A stretch of DNA of 64,000 nucleotides from Cyclobacterium sp. (GTDB lineage Bacteria; Bacteroidota; Bacteroidia; Cytophagales; Cyclobacteriaceae). The position numbers were made by a program, and so were the translations under genes. This document shows, in pieces, positions 1 through 9,684 of the stretch (positions within the stretch are counted from its first letter, which is position 1; each line of letters opens with the position of its first letter). The DNA is taken from positions 122,034-186,033 of the forward strand of contig NZ_JABURL010000095.1 in assembly GCF_014762705.1 (NCBI RefSeq), given 5' to 3'. The notes under the pieces are model-generated. The model did no database searches. It worked only from the letters and a program-made list of their open reading frames with translations, and was not told the DNA's origin.

Positions 1-97
1 TGGTTCCCTAAGCGGCAAGTTTGTTAGTGTTCCTTTGAGGGAAGATATTCCGGAGAACATCAAAGAACAACTGATAGTTGAATTGTACTCTAAGTAA
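1..97 (+). CDS. rpsD: 30S ribosomal protein S4, C-terminal end (5' truncated by window)
   Basis: Only the last 31 codons and the stop are present; the reading frame enters at base 2. The visible peptide ends in [16 protein letters not shown], the characteristic C-terminus of bacterial S4, a primary 16S rRNA-binding protein of the small subunit. rpoA follows after 31 bp and then rplQ, the usual end of the alpha operon, which supports the call. Nothing can be said about the rest of the protein, which lies outside the window. Confidence 0.93.
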   Translation, partial: GSLSGKFVSVPLREDIPENIKEQLIVELYSK

Positions 98-128
98 TCA
101 TTTACATTCCTAAAAAAAGAATTAAGAT

Positions 129-1118
129 ATGTCCATATTAGCATTTCAAATGCCAGAGAAGGTGGTAATGGAAAAAGCAGATGATTTTCATGGTCTGTTT
201 ACCTTCAAACCACTTGAAAAAGGATACGGGGTAACCATTGGTAACGCCCTTAGAAGGATTCTTTTGTCTTCGCTGGAGGGATATGCCATTACTGCGGTAA
301 AATTACCCGGTGTGGTGCATGAATTTTCCAGTATAGAGGGAGTGGTTGAAGACGTGACTGACATTATTCTTAACCTAAAACAGGTTAGGTTTAAGAAGAT
401 CCATGATGCCATCGACAATAAGATTACGGTCGAGGTTAAGAATAAAGATGTTTTTACTGCTGGTGATATAGCTAAATTTACCACCTCATTTGAAATATTG
501 AATCCTGAATTGGTCATATGTCATCTGGATGATTCCAAAACCCTCGAAATCGAACTCAGCGTGGATAAGGGAAGGGGATATCTTCCTGCAGAGGAATCCA
601 AGCCGAAAGAACAGCTATACGGAACCATTTCTGTTGATGCTATTTTTACGCCCATTAAAAATGTGAAATACAGGATTGAAAATACCCGGGTGGAGCAAAA
701 GACCGATTATGAGCAACTGATCATGGAGGTTAGCACTGACGGTTCCATTCACCCTGAGAAGGCATTGCAGGAGTCCGCTAAGATTCTTATTCAGCATTTC
801 ATGTTGTTTTCCGATCAAACAATGGTCATTGATGCGCCTGGCAGTGGTGCCATTGAGCCTATTGATGAAGAGTACCTGCACATGAGGAAATTGTTAAAAA
901 CTTCTCTGAGTGATCTGGATCTTTCCGTAAGGGCTTATAATTGTTTGAAGGCAGCTGATGTAAAAACATTGGGTGACCTGGCCAAGCTGGAGATTTCCGA
1001 CATGATGAAATTCAGGAATTTTGGTAAAAAATCCCTGGCAGAATTGGAGCAGTTGATCCAGGAAAAAGGCCTGACTTTCGGTATGGATCTTTCTAAGTAT
1101 AAACTTGATGAAGAATAA
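129..1118 (+). CDS. rpoA: DNA-directed RNA polymerase subunit alpha
   Basis: At 329 aa this has the usual length. The N-terminal domain (about 1-235) dimerises and scaffolds beta and beta' assembly; it contains the conserved stretch [18 protein letters not shown]. The C-terminal domain (about 255-320) contains the helix-hairpin-helix that touches UP elements and activators, seen as [20 protein letters not shown] followed by [12 protein letters not shown]. It sits between rpsD (31 bp upstream) and rplQ (5 bp downstream), so it is almost certainly co-transcribed with ribosomal protein genes. No unusual residue was seen. Confidence 0.98.
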   Translation: MSILAFQMPEKVVMEKADDFHGLFTFKPLEKGYGVTIGNALRRILLSSLEGYAITAVKLPGVVHEFSSIEGVVEDVTDIILNLKQVRFKKIHDAIDNKITVEVKNKDVFTAGDIAKFTTSFEILNPELVICHLDDSKTLEIELSVDKGRGYLPAEESKPKEQLYGTISVDAIFTPIKNVKYRIENTRVEQKTDYEQLIMEVSTDGSIHPEKALQESAKILIQHFMLFSDQTMVIDAPGSGAIEPIDEEYLHMRKLLKTSLSDLDLSVRAYNCLKAADVKTLGDLAKLEISDMMKFRNFGKKSLAELEQLIQEKGLTFGMDLSKYKLDEE

Positions 1119-1123
1119 TTAAA

Positions 1124-1768
1124 ATGAGACACGGTAAGAAATTTAACCATTTAGGTAGAACCGCCTCACATAGAAAGGCCATGCTTTCAAATATGGCCAA
1201 GTCTCTCTTGGAACACAAGCGGATCAGTACTACCCTTGCCAAAGCCAAAGAGCTGAGGAAATATATTGAACCTTTGATTACAAAGGCAAAAGAGGATACT
1301 ACACACAACAGAAGGATTGCATTTGGGTACCTGAAAAACAAGGAAGCTATCAAACTTCTTTTTGGGGAAGTTGTGGAAAAAATAGGTACCCGTCCTGGAG
1401 GCTATACCAGAATCATAAAAACCGGTTTCAGACTTGGTGATAATGCAGAGATGTGTATCATTGAACTGGTCGATTACAATGAGCTGTTATTGAAAGATGA
1501 TCAGCCTGCTAAAAAGTCTGGCCGTAGAAGAAGCCGAAGAGGATCTGGTAAGAGCAGTGATGCTGCAGATGTTCCTGTGGCAGAAGAAGTTAAAGAGGAG
1601 AAAGAAAAGCCTAAGGCCAAGAAAAAAGCCAAGGATACGGCTGCGGAAGAAAAGGCCGAAGCCCCTTCAGACAGTGCTGCTGAATCACCCGAGTCTTCTG
1701 CTGAGGACAATGCTGATAAAGCAGGGGACGATGCAGATAAAAAGGATGACGATAAAAAATCAGAGTGA
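1124..1768 (+). CDS. rplQ: 50S ribosomal protein L17 with long charged C-terminal tail
   Basis: The first 120 residues are canonical L17, starting [20 protein letters not shown] and containing [11 protein letters not shown]17 lies near the peptide exit tunnel of the 50S subunit. The protein is 214 aa against about 120-130 for the E. coli form. The extra 90 residues are low complexity: a basic stretch ([11 protein letters not shown]) followed by alternating Lys/Glu/Ala and an acidic Asp/Lys end. Such tails are common on L17 in Bacteroidota, so this looks like a lineage trait, not a frameshift. It is the last gene of the alpha operon; a terminator follows at 1797. Confidence 0.96.
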   Translation: MRHGKKFNHLGRTASHRKAMLSNMAKSLLEHKRISTTLAKAKELRKYIEPLITKAKEDTTHNRRIAFGYLKNKEAIKLLFGEVVEKIGTRPGGYTRIIKTGFRLGDNAEMCIIELVDYNELLLKDDQPAKKSGRRRSRRGSGKSSDAADVPVAEEVKEEKEKPKAKKKAKDTAAEEKAEAPSDSAAESPESSAEDNADKAGDDADKKDDDKKSE

Positions 1769-1796
1769 TATATGTTTTATCGGATGAAATGAATTG

Positions 1797-1826
1797 GGGA
1801 TTGGGCTTTTGTTCAATCCCTTTTTT
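1797..1826 (+). terminator. Rho-independent terminator of the alpha operon
   Basis: A perfect 7-bp stem (GGGATTG at 1797-1803 with CAATCCC at 1814-1820) encloses a 10-nt loop and is followed directly by six T. It lies 28 bp after the rplQ stop and 70 bp before carA, the expected place to separate the two transcripts. Confidence 0.75.
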
Positions 1827-1871
1827 GTGTCCTTTTCTTTGAATGCTTTCTACTACTTATGATAAAATTAT

Positions 1872-1880
1872 TAAATTTGC
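1872..1880 (+). promoter_or_regulatory. Possible -7 promoter element for carA
   Basis: TAAATTTGC fits the Bacteroidota -7 consensus TAnnTTTG and lies 15 bp before the carA start, just after the preceding terminator. No TTG was found at the usual 17-23 bp upstream spacing (the nearest is 30 bp away), so only half of the promoter is supported. Confidence 0.3.
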
Positions 1881-1895
1881 CTATCAAAAATTAAT

Positions 1896-2987
1896 ATGAA
1901 CAAGAAAAAAGCCACCCTCCTTTTAGCAGATGGAACCGTCTTTACTGGTAGTTTAGTAGGTAGTCATGGTACCAATGGCGGAGAAATTTGCTTCAATACC
2001 GGCATGACCGGCTATCAGGAAATCTATACCGATCCTTCCTATACAGGGCAAATCATCGTTAACACAACGCCTCATATCGGCAATTACGGGGTAGTTGAAG
2101 AAGATGAAGAATCAGATCATCCTCTAATTGCGGGTATTGTTGTCAATGACTTTTCTGAAATCTACAGCCGCCTTGATGCAAAGGAATCCCTGCAAGGATA
2201 CCTGGAACGTCACGGTATCACGGGCATTGCCGATGTGGATACGCGGAAGCTGGTCAGGCATATCCGGTCCAAAGGAGCGATGAATGCCATTATCAGTTCA
2301 GAAATAGAAGATCTGGATGCCTTGAAAAAAGAATTGGATAAGGTTCCGGACATGAATGGGCTCGAACTGTCATCCCAGGTTTCTACCAAAACACCTTATT
2401 ACCATGGTGATGAAAAGGCAAAATTGAGAGTGGCCTGCGTCGATTATGGCATCAAAAAAAATATTCTCAGGTGTTTTGCAGAACGAGGGGTTTATTGTAA
2501 GGTTTTTCCTGCCAAGACTACCTTTGCTGAAATGGAGGAATGGAAGCCCGACGCTTATTTTCTTTCCAATGGTCCCGGAGACCCTGCTGTCATGGAATAT
2601 GCGGTGAATACAACCAAAGAAATATTAGACAATAATAAACCTTTGTTTGGTATATGTCTTGGGCATCAGCTTCTGGCCAGAGCCTGTGGTATTTCCACCT
2701 ATAAAATGCATCATGGCCACCGCGGACTTAATCACCCCATTAAAAACCTTATTACCGGAAAAAGTGAGATCACTTCACAAAACCATGGTTTTGTTGTTAG
2801 CAGGAAGGACATTGATCTTTCAGATAGATTGGAAATTACTCATTTACATCTCAATGATGAAACTGTGGCTGGGATAAAAGTGAAAGATAAGCCGGCTTTT
2901 TCTGTTCAATTCCATCCTGAAAGTTCTCCCGGACCTCATGATTCCAGGTATTTATTTGAACAATTTATTTCATTATTAAAGAATTAA
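1896..2987 (+). CDS. carA: Carbamoyl-phosphate synthase small (glutaminase) subunit
   Basis: CarA hydrolyses glutamine and channels ammonia to the large subunit CarB, making carbamoyl phosphate for pyrimidines and arginine in the cytoplasm. The N-terminal half (about 1-150) is the CPSase small-chain domain, with FNTGMTGYQEIYTDPSY near residue 40. The C-terminal half is a class I glutamine amidotransferase: the nucleophile is Cys254 in LFGICLGHQLL, and the His/Glu pair is His340 and Glu342 in QFHPE. The length of 363 aa is normal. carB is not in the window, so the subunits are encoded apart. eno follows after 22 bp. Confidence 0.97.
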   Translation: MNKKKATLLLADGTVFTGSLVGSHGTNGGEICFNTGMTGYQEIYTDPSYTGQIIVNTTPHIGNYGVVEEDEESDHPLIAGIVVNDFSEIYSRLDAKESLQGYLERHGITGIADVDTRKLVRHIRSKGAMNAIISSEIEDLDALKKELDKVPDMNGLELSSQVSTKTPYYHGDEKAKLRVACVDYGIKKNILRCFAERGVYCKVFPAKTTFAEMEEWKPDAYFLSNGPGDPAVMEYAVNTTKEILDNNKPLFGICLGHQLLARACGISTYKMHHGHRGLNHPIKNLITGKSEITSQNHGFVVSRKDIDLSDRLEITHLHLNDETVAGIKVKDKPAFSVQFHPESSPGPHDSRYLFEQFISLLKN

Positions 2988-2994
2988 ATCTTAA

Positions 2995-4287
<1,293 letters not shown>

Positions 4288-4335
4288 TGCAGCATCGATT
4301 CAGGTAAAGTCAAAACCTGAGTGCAAATTGCAATC

Positions 4336-4373
4336 AAAACCCTTTTTAGGAATTAGCCTTTAAAGGGTTTTTT
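4336..4373 (+). terminator. Rho-independent terminator after eno
   Basis: AAAACCCTTT at 4336-4345 pairs with AAAGGGTTTT at 4362-4371 (10 bp); the loop holds a small inner AGG/CCT pair. The right arm runs straight into a T tract. It ends the carA-eno unit. Confidence 0.75.
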
Positions 4374-4456
4374 ATTTTAATAAAGGGGCTATTTGTTTAT
4401 TTTCCTCCCTACAGAATACAGTTTGAAATACATCCGTTTTTTCTGTTAAATAAGAA

Positions 4457-4487
4457 TTGGTTTTTGTTTCCCAAATTCTTAGGTTTA
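4457..4487 (+). promoter_or_regulatory. Candidate Bacteroidota-type promoter for the 4495 gene
   Basis: TTG at 4457-4459, a 20-bp spacer, then TAGGTTTA at 4480-4487, which matches TAnnTTTG at all but the last position. The predicted start of transcription falls within a few bases of the ATG at 4495, so a very short 5' leader is implied. The spacing matches the consensus; the assignment is by eye. Confidence 0.45.
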
Positions 4488-4494
4488 TTATAAT

Positions 4495-5721
4495 ATGGAA
4501 ACAATTAAAATGGCGGCAAGCATTTCACTGGGCTTACTGCTGCTTTTGCTGGGATCAACCCTCAGCATTCCTTTGATGGCCCAGAAGATCAAGGTAGAAG
4601 GAAGGGTAGTGGACGAGGAAACAAATTTGCCCTTGTCTTTTGTCACAGTATTTGTAAACAATACTGCTGAGGGTACCGTGGCAAATGAAAACGGAAAGTT
4701 TGAACTGGAAATGGAAGCAGGCCACTATGAACTGGTTCTGTCTTTGGTTGGATATGAAAACCTGGTTTATTCGGCAGATTTCTCAGGTGAGCTGCCCCGG
4801 TTTGTTTTTGAGATGGCGCAGAAGCCTATCGACCTGAATGAATTGCAAGTGGATGGAGAAAGGAGCAGTGAATGGTACGAAAACCTGAAGCTCTTTGAAT
4901 ACCATTTTTTGGGTAACAGCCGTTTTGCCACAAGCTGCAATATTATTAATCCGGAGGTTTTGGTCATTGACTTTGATCAATCGTTTCTGAAAGTTTACAG
5001 TACAGACTTTTTAATTATAGAAAATCATGCACTTGGATACCGCATAAATTATCTTTTGAACTCCTTTGTGTTGGATACCGAAAAAAAAATATTTCACTAT
5101 TTGGGTTATCCCAGGTATACCGAAATGGATGGTGGGAAGATAAAACAACGCAGGTGGAAAAGAAACCGGTCATCGGCATACCTGGGTTCCTGGTTGCATT
5201 TTAAGCGAAGTCTTCTGGAAAGTACTACAGATATGGAAGGGTTTGAAGTCAGAAAAATGAAGCAAGTTCCTAATCCTGAACGGCCATCAGATAGGAGAAT
5301 TCTTGAGGCAAAACAGCAACTTGAAATTTCAAAGGATTTACCCTATAGCATTTTCAGGGACTCTTTATCGGCAATTGTTAGCAAGGAGTCTCTTCCAAAA
5401 ATAATTGATAAAGTAGAATCCGACCCACTAAAAGAATCGGAATATAGCACTGTCACTGATGGAGAACTTATTTTAGAGTTTGATGATTTTTTGCAAATCA
5501 CCTTTACCAGAGGGAAAATCAGCAGGGAGTTTATCCATTCATTTGTACCAGGTAAAGCTCCCAGATCCCCCTATCCTGTTTCATTTTTAAGGCAAACGGC
5601 TCCTGTATCGATATATCCAACCGGATTGGAGGCCAATCCCCTTTCCCTGTATCTGGAGGGGTATTGGAGCTGGCAAAGAATGGGGGATGATTTACCAATG
5701 GATTATAAATTGCCTGAATAA
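4495..5721 (+). CDS. Secreted or outer-membrane protein with carboxypeptidase-regulatory-like domain
   Basis: The 408-aa protein begins with a hydrophobic export signal (about residues 8-30, ending near MAQ). It is followed by a beta-sandwich of the CarboxypepD_reg-like family (about 33-115): IKVEGRVVDEETNLPLSFVTV, then NGKFELEMEAG and LVLSLVGYE. Such domains occur at the N-terminus of TonB-dependent receptors and of free surface proteins in Bacteroidota. The remaining 290 residues, with patterns such as YRINYLLNSFVLD and PRYTEMDGG, resemble the stand-alone surface-protein group; no TonB box, plug or long barrel follows, so it is not a receptor. The precise role is unknown. The DivIC-like gene follows after 27 bp. 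Confidence 0.75.
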   Translation: METIKMAASISLGLLLLLLGSTLSIPLMAQKIKVEGRVVDEETNLPLSFVTVFVNNTAEGTVANENGKFELEMEAGHYELVLSLVGYENLVYSADFSGELPRFVFEMAQKPIDLNELQVDGERSSEWYENLKLFEYHFLGNSRFATSCNIINPEVLVIDFDQSFLKVYSTDFLIIENHALGYRINYLLNSFVLDTEKKIFHYLGYPRYTEMDGGKIKQRRWKRNRSSAYLGSWLHFKRSLLESTTDMEGFEVRKMKQVPNPERPSDRRILEAKQQLEISKDLPYSIFRDSLSAIVSKESLPKIIDKVESDPLKESEYSTVTDGELILEFDDFLQITFTRGKISREFIHSFVPGKAPRSPYPVSFLRQTAPVSIYPTGLEANPLSLYLEGYWSWQRMGDDLPMDYKLPE

Positions 5722-5748
5722 TACGTACAAGGGATAGGGCATTTTTGG

Positions 5749-6084
5749 ATGGTTGACATTAGTTTTCCTATATTTGGGAAAACATTAAGTAAAGAAATGG
5801 CCAAATACATCAGGTACACCAAAAACTTCTACTTCGTATTTACCGTTTTATTCATCATATGGATGGTTTTTATTGACAGCAATGATATCATCAGCCATTT
5901 CAAACTCCGGTCCAAATTAAATGATTTGGAAAATCAAAAGGAATTTTACCAGGAGCGAAAAGAAAAAATACAGGCTGAAAGAGAAGAATTGCTGAGCAAT
6001 TATGAGCTGTTGGAAAAGTTTGCGCGGGAACGCTATTTGATGAAAAGGAAAACGGAAGACCTGTATGTTATTGTGGAAGAATGA
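5749..6084 (+). CDS. Septum formation initiator family protein (FtsB/DivIC-like)
   Basis: A small bitopic division protein of 111 aa, with one membrane helix (about residues 27-44, FYFVFTVLFIIWMVFID) followed by a coiled coil (about 55-90: KLNDLENQKEFYQERKEKIQAE) and the end motif EKFARERYLMKRKTEDLYVI typical of DivIC/FtsB. Such proteins link FtsL, FtsQ and the FtsWI synthase at the septum. A second in-frame ATG at 5797 would give a 95-aa product nearer the family length and may be the true start. It overlaps the next gene by 20 bp. Its position close downstream of eno is common in Bacteroidota. Confidence 0.88.
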   Translation: MVDISFPIFGKTLSKEMAKYIRYTKNFYFVFTVLFIIWMVFIDSNDIISHFKLRSKLNDLENQKEFYQERKEKIQAEREELLSNYELLEKFARERYLMKRKTEDLYVIVEE

Positions 6085-6643
6085 TTTAATACAAAAATGC
6101 ACCTGCGTTCTACTGCTGGGAATTTTTATTTTTCAGGATTTTGAAGCCCATGGGCAAAGACAGATTTATCCCGAAGAGAATCCACCCTTAAAAGAACGTT
6201 TGTACTTTGGTGGCAATGGAAGCCTTCAATTTGGAACCATCACTTTCGTGGAAGTATCTCCTCTGGCCGGGGTAATGATCACCGAAAGGTATTCAGCAGG
6301 TCTGGGAGCTACCTACCAATATTTAAACAACCGATTTTATCAAAATGGGGATGCCCATATATATGGGGCCAGGATATTCAACAGGTTTAATGTTTTGCCG
6401 AAAATATTTTTACATGCGGAATATGAAGCGCTCAATGTAGAGGTGGCCAATCCTATCCCAAATACCACTGATGTGATCTTTACCAGGGATTGGGTTCCTG
6501 GCTTGTTTGCAGGTGCAGGTTATTTTACCCCCTTTGGAGAAAGAGGGGGAATGAACTTCATGCTATTGTACAACTTTAGCTATGACAATAGAAGGTCTCC
6601 TTATAATGAACCATATGTCATCAGAGTGGGTTTTGTATTCTAA
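6065..6643 (+). CDS. Small outer-membrane beta-barrel protein, function unknown
   Basis: The 192-aa product starts inside the end of the DivIC-like gene (20-bp overlap, different frame), so translation is probably coupled. An N-terminal hydrophobic segment (CVLLLGIFIFQDFEAHG) looks like a signal peptide. The rest alternates aromatic and polar residues in short strands, such as LYFGGNGSLQFGTITFVEVS and GLGATYQYLNN, and ends in VIRVGFVF, with an aromatic last residue as in outer-membrane barrels. The length suggests about eight strands. No catalytic motif was recognised. Confidence 0.7.
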   Translation: MLLWKNDLIQKCTCVLLLGIFIFQDFEAHGQRQIYPEENPPLKERLYFGGNGSLQFGTITFVEVSPLAGVMITERYSAGLGATYQYLNNRFYQNGDAHIYGARIFNRFNVLPKIFLHAEYEALNVEVANPIPNTTDVIFTRDWVPGLFAGAGYFTPFGERGGMNFMLLYNFSYDNRRSPYNEPYVIRVGFVF

Positions 6644-6657
6644 AGTTACAACAAAGC

Positions 6658-7494
6658 ATGGATTCATTTATAGACCGATTGCACGAAGCCCACAACCACT
6701 GTCCGGAATGCCCTTCCCCCAAAGTGATCAGTCGCTTTTTTGATGATATTCTGGGCATATTGTTTCCGGAGCATGCCAATGAGATCCTTAGAGACCGTGA
6801 CAATCTGGAAAAGAAGTTCTTTCAATTGAGGGAGCAACTTACGAGTGTGCTTAAGAAAAATGTGGTTTTGCACAAAGGCGATGGGCAAGCCCTGGCTGAA
6901 GCATTCTTTGATCGCCTGGAAGCAGAAGTATTTGAAAAGCTACACGAAGATTTGCAGGCCATGTTTGAAGGGGATCCCGCCGCAAAGTCCAAGACTGAAA
7001 TTATCCGTTGTTATCCAGGATTTTATGCCATTGCAGCCTACCGCATAGCACATTTATTGCACGTACTGGGAATTGGCCTTATTCCAAGAATGATTACCGA
7101 ATATGCCCATGGAAAGACAGGAGTTGACATACATCCCGGAGCCAAAATTGGTCGTTTTTTCTGCATTGACCATGCCACCGGGATTGTGATTGGAGAAACG
7201 ACCCGAGTGGGTGATCGGGTAAAAATATATCAGGGGGTAACCTTAGGTGCTTTGAGTGTCAACAAAGAAGATGCGGATAAAAAAAGGCATCCCACTATAG
7301 AGGACGATGTGGTCATTTATGCCGGTGCCACCATATTGGGTGGAGATACCGTTATAGGGAAGGGCAGCGTAGTGGGTGGAAATGTCTGGCTGACCAAAAG
7401 TATTCCCCCAAAAAGCAAAATTTATTACCAGACAAAAATTTATGACGGGGCATCAAACCTGACAGACTTTTATGTACTGAAAAGTGATGCCTGA
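6658..7494 (+). CDS. cysE: Serine O-acetyltransferase (CysE/EpsC type)
   Basis: Acetylates L-serine with acetyl-CoA to give O-acetylserine, the substrate of the next gene's product. The 278-aa protein has an alpha-helical N-terminal region (1-150, including FYAIAAYRIAHLLH) and a C-terminal left-handed beta helix of hexapeptide repeats (about 165-265), with DIHPGAKIGRFFCIDHATG and the following IVIGETTRVGD that carry the catalytic His/Asp surroundings. GGNVWLTKSIPPKSK closes the fold. It is 11 bp before cysM, forming a two-gene cysteine-synthesis unit. No Cys-responsive leader was seen. Confidence 0.95.
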   Translation: MDSFIDRLHEAHNHCPECPSPKVISRFFDDILGILFPEHANEILRDRDNLEKKFFQLREQLTSVLKKNVVLHKGDGQALAEAFFDRLEAEVFEKLHEDLQAMFEGDPAAKSKTEIIRCYPGFYAIAAYRIAHLLHVLGIGLIPRMITEYAHGKTGVDIHPGAKIGRFFCIDHATGIVIGETTRVGDRVKIYQGVTLGALSVNKEDADKKRHPTIEDDVVIYAGATILGGDTVIGKGSVVGGNVWLTKSIPPKSKIYYQTKIYDGASNLTDFYVLKSDA

Positions 7495-7505
7495 AATACC
7501 CATCT

Positions 7506-8384
7506 ATGAAGTTATTTGAATTAATAGGGAAAACCCCTTTAATTGAACTGGAGCAGATTCCTGTAAATCCCAAAGTCAAAATTTTCTGTAAACTGGAGGG
7601 GCAAAACCCAGGAGGCTCTGTAAAAGACAGGGCCGCCTATTACATGATCCGGCAGGCCTTGGATAGGGGAGAAATCGGAAGAGGATCCAAACTTGTGGAG
7701 GCCACCTCAGGAAACACAGGAATTGCCCTGGCCATGGTAGCCAACTTGCTTGGGGTAGAAATGACCCTGATTATGCCGGATAACTCCACCAGGGAGCGGA
7801 TTTTATCCATGGAGGCCTATGGTGCCAAAGTGGTCCTTACGCCGGCAGAAAAAACCATAGAATATGCACGAACCCTGGCTGAGGAAATGGCTGCCGACAA
7901 GGGATATTTTATGCTGAACCAATTTGCCAACCCAGATAACTACAGGGCCCATTACCAGACCACGGGCCCGGAAATATACCGGGATACGGGAGGGAAGATC
8001 ACCCATTTTGTCTCCGCTATGGGTACCACCGGTACCATCATGGGGGTGTCACGGTACCTGAAAGAGCAAAACAAAGACATCCGCATTGTAGGTACCCAAC
8101 CTACCGATGGGTCCAGTATTCCCGGGATCAGGAGGTGGTCCCCGGAATTTTTGCCTAAAATTTTCGAACCTGAAAGGGTTGATCAGGTGATCGATGTCAG
8201 TGAAGAACAGGCCACCGCGATGACCCGCAGAATGGCCAAGGAAGAAGGTATTCTGGCTGGGATGAGTAGCGGAGGAGCACTTTTTGCAGCTTTGGAGCTT
8301 TCCAAAACACTTGAAGAAGGCTTGATCGTGTGCATTACCTGCGATAGGGGTGATCGGTATTTGAGTTCCAATCTGTTTGGCTAA
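7506..8384 (+). CDS. cysM: Cysteine synthase B (O-acetylserine sulfhydrylase)
   Basis: A PLP enzyme that replaces the acetyl group of O-acetylserine by sulfide or thiosulfate. The PLP Schiff-base lysine is Lys40 in NPGGSVKDRAAYYM; the substrate loop is EATSGNTGIALAM; the phosphate-binding loop is AMGTTGTIMGVSRYL. The 292-aa length and the sequence IRRWSPEFLPKIFE fit CysM better than CysK (about 305-320 aa). It lies directly after cysE in the same direction, so both steps of cysteine synthesis are co-expressed. Confidence 0.94.
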   Translation: MKLFELIGKTPLIELEQIPVNPKVKIFCKLEGQNPGGSVKDRAAYYMIRQALDRGEIGRGSKLVEATSGNTGIALAMVANLLGVEMTLIMPDNSTRERILSMEAYGAKVVLTPAEKTIEYARTLAEEMAADKGYFMLNQFANPDNYRAHYQTTGPEIYRDTGGKITHFVSAMGTTGTIMGVSRYLKEQNKDIRIVGTQPTDGSSIPGIRRWSPEFLPKIFEPERVDQVIDVSEEQATAMTRRMAKEEGILAGMSSGGALFAALELSKTLEEGLIVCITCDRGDRYLSSNLFG

Positions 8385-8708
8385 GCCATACAAACTTTTT
8401 AAATCAACTTTTTTCCACTGCTAATTACTACTAAACAGAGTTGGTTTTCCCATTTTCGATTGTTGGATGTACCTGTTATTATAAGGATGTTGAATAAGGT
8501 CAAAAGGGAACTTACCAAAAGTATGGACGCAACCCTATTGGTACTTAGCTATAGTACAATTGAGTTAAATCTATCAATAATATACTGGAATCAGTATCAT
8601 TAAATAACCGTCAAGCAGGATTCTTAATATTTCAAGCTTTCCTTGGTTTTTATATGAGTTTGGCATACTTTTTATCATTCTATCAGGACTCGTATCCAAA
8701 ATTAACCT
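8385..8708 (+). other. Intergenic stretch, no gene seen
   Basis: This 324-bp AT-rich stretch separates cysM from the 7-TM gene. The longest ATG frame seen by eye is about 26 codons and has no recognisable features. No good terminator stem follows cysM. No full TTG/TAnnTTTG promoter pair was found before 8709. Confidence 0.5.
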
Positions 8709-9458
8709 ATGGAATTTGGTGAATTAGTAGCTTATTTTGTTTTAAGCCTTGCCATCATAAATGCAATTATTTTGATCCTGGCTGGTAAGAGAGCAAAAGT
8801 CTCTCAGCAATATATGGGGTTTGCACTACTGTTTTTTAGTGGATTCCTTTTTACCCAGCATTATGAATTTATTGTCGGGTGGCTATCAATTCTGATGTAT
8901 ATCCTAATGTTTTGTGTAGGTCCCTTTTTTTACTTTTTTATCCGAAATTCACTAGTTGGTTCTAAAAGCAACAACTACCTGGATTTACTCCATTTTCTTC
9001 CATTAATTCTGCTATCAATTCCGGTGGTACTCATCCTCACCAGGAAGGAGTTGCCAGGTTTTTTGTTTTCTACCTCCCAGGTCAACCAACCAATAGAATT
9101 CGAAATACCTGGCGGTTCGGCGTTTACTTTTGTCTGGTCCCATGAACTTTTACTTTGTTCACTTCTGATTTATTACCTTTTAGGGCTGAGGTTATTGTTT
9201 TTTGCCCAACCGATTAATATTCATTATTCGGAACAACGGAAAATAAAAAGATGGCTGACTTGGATTTGCTGTCTTTTTGGTCTCTTACTAATCCTTTTTA
9301 GTCTAAGCCAGGATTATGTAGAATCGCTTGTGGAGCAAAAGCTCCTGACAAGGGATCTGGTAATGCCTGTTGTTCTTCTGGTGTTAACTGTTGCCATGCA
9401 CTTCAAACCCAATCTTGTTTACGGTTTTGATTTTGGGGAAAATCCGGAATCCCGATGA
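8709..9458 (+). CDS. Seven-TM protein resembling the sensor half of Bacteroidota AraC-type regulators, without the DNA-binding domain
   Basis: The 249-aa protein consists of seven hydrophobic helices (about residues 6-26, 34-54, 57-80, 92-113, 138-162, 180-202, 212-232) and ends PNLVYGFDFGENPESR. This layout matches the membrane part of the AraC-family regulators common in Bacteroidota, in which seven helices are followed by a cytoplasmic helix-turn-helix domain. Here the stop comes about where the linker should begin. No HTH was found in any frame over the next 170 bp. It may be a decayed regulator or a free membrane sensor. The family link is inferred from topology. Confidence 0.55.
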   Translation: MEFGELVAYFVLSLAIINAIILILAGKRAKVSQQYMGFALLFFSGFLFTQHYEFIVGWLSILMYILMFCVGPFFYFFIRNSLVGSKSNNYLDLLHFLPLILLSIPVVLILTRKELPGFLFSTSQVNQPIEFEIPGGSAFTFVWSHELLLCSLLIYYLLGLRLLFFAQPINIHYSEQRKIKRWLTWICCLFGLLLILFSLSQDYVESLVEQKLLTRDLVMPVVLLVLTVAMHFKPNLVYGFDFGENPESR

Positions 9459-9592
9459 AGATTTACAGTCAAATTTCGCGTTTAATTACTGCCTGGGAAA
9501 AGCAAATGAATGGAAGTTTTAAGGGGGGGCTGCAGGGAATAATTCACCAGATCCACAGACAAAGGTTGGTTTTTGGGACTGTGTTTGGATAA
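9455..9592 (+). CDS. Possible 45-codon reading frame after the 7-TM gene
   Basis: An ATG overlaps the stop of the 7-TM gene as ATGA and opens 45 codons, starting MKIYSQISRL and ending RLVFGTVFG. The overlap is typical of coupled genes and the peptide is basic, but the frame contains a run of seven G, has no known motif and could be chance. It might be debris of a lost cytoplasmic domain. Low confidence. Confidence 0.2.
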   Translation: MKIYSQISRLITAWEKQMNGSFKGGLQGIIHQIHRQRLVFGTVFG

Positions 9593-9684
9593 AAGGTAAA
9601 AATCAAGTAACAAAATCAATTCGAAAGTTGCTACTTGTAAAAAACCACTTGGTCAAACTTTTCGATTCTCGTATATTTCTGACT

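Noticed and set aside
1497..1787. 96-aa plus-strand frame overlapping the end of rplQ
   Set aside because: It is a Lys/Arg-rich shadow of the low-complexity L17 tail in another frame.
9523..9529. Run of seven G as a phase-variation switch of the 7-TM gene
   Set aside because: The run lies downstream of the stop codon at 9456-9458, so slippage there could not change the protein.
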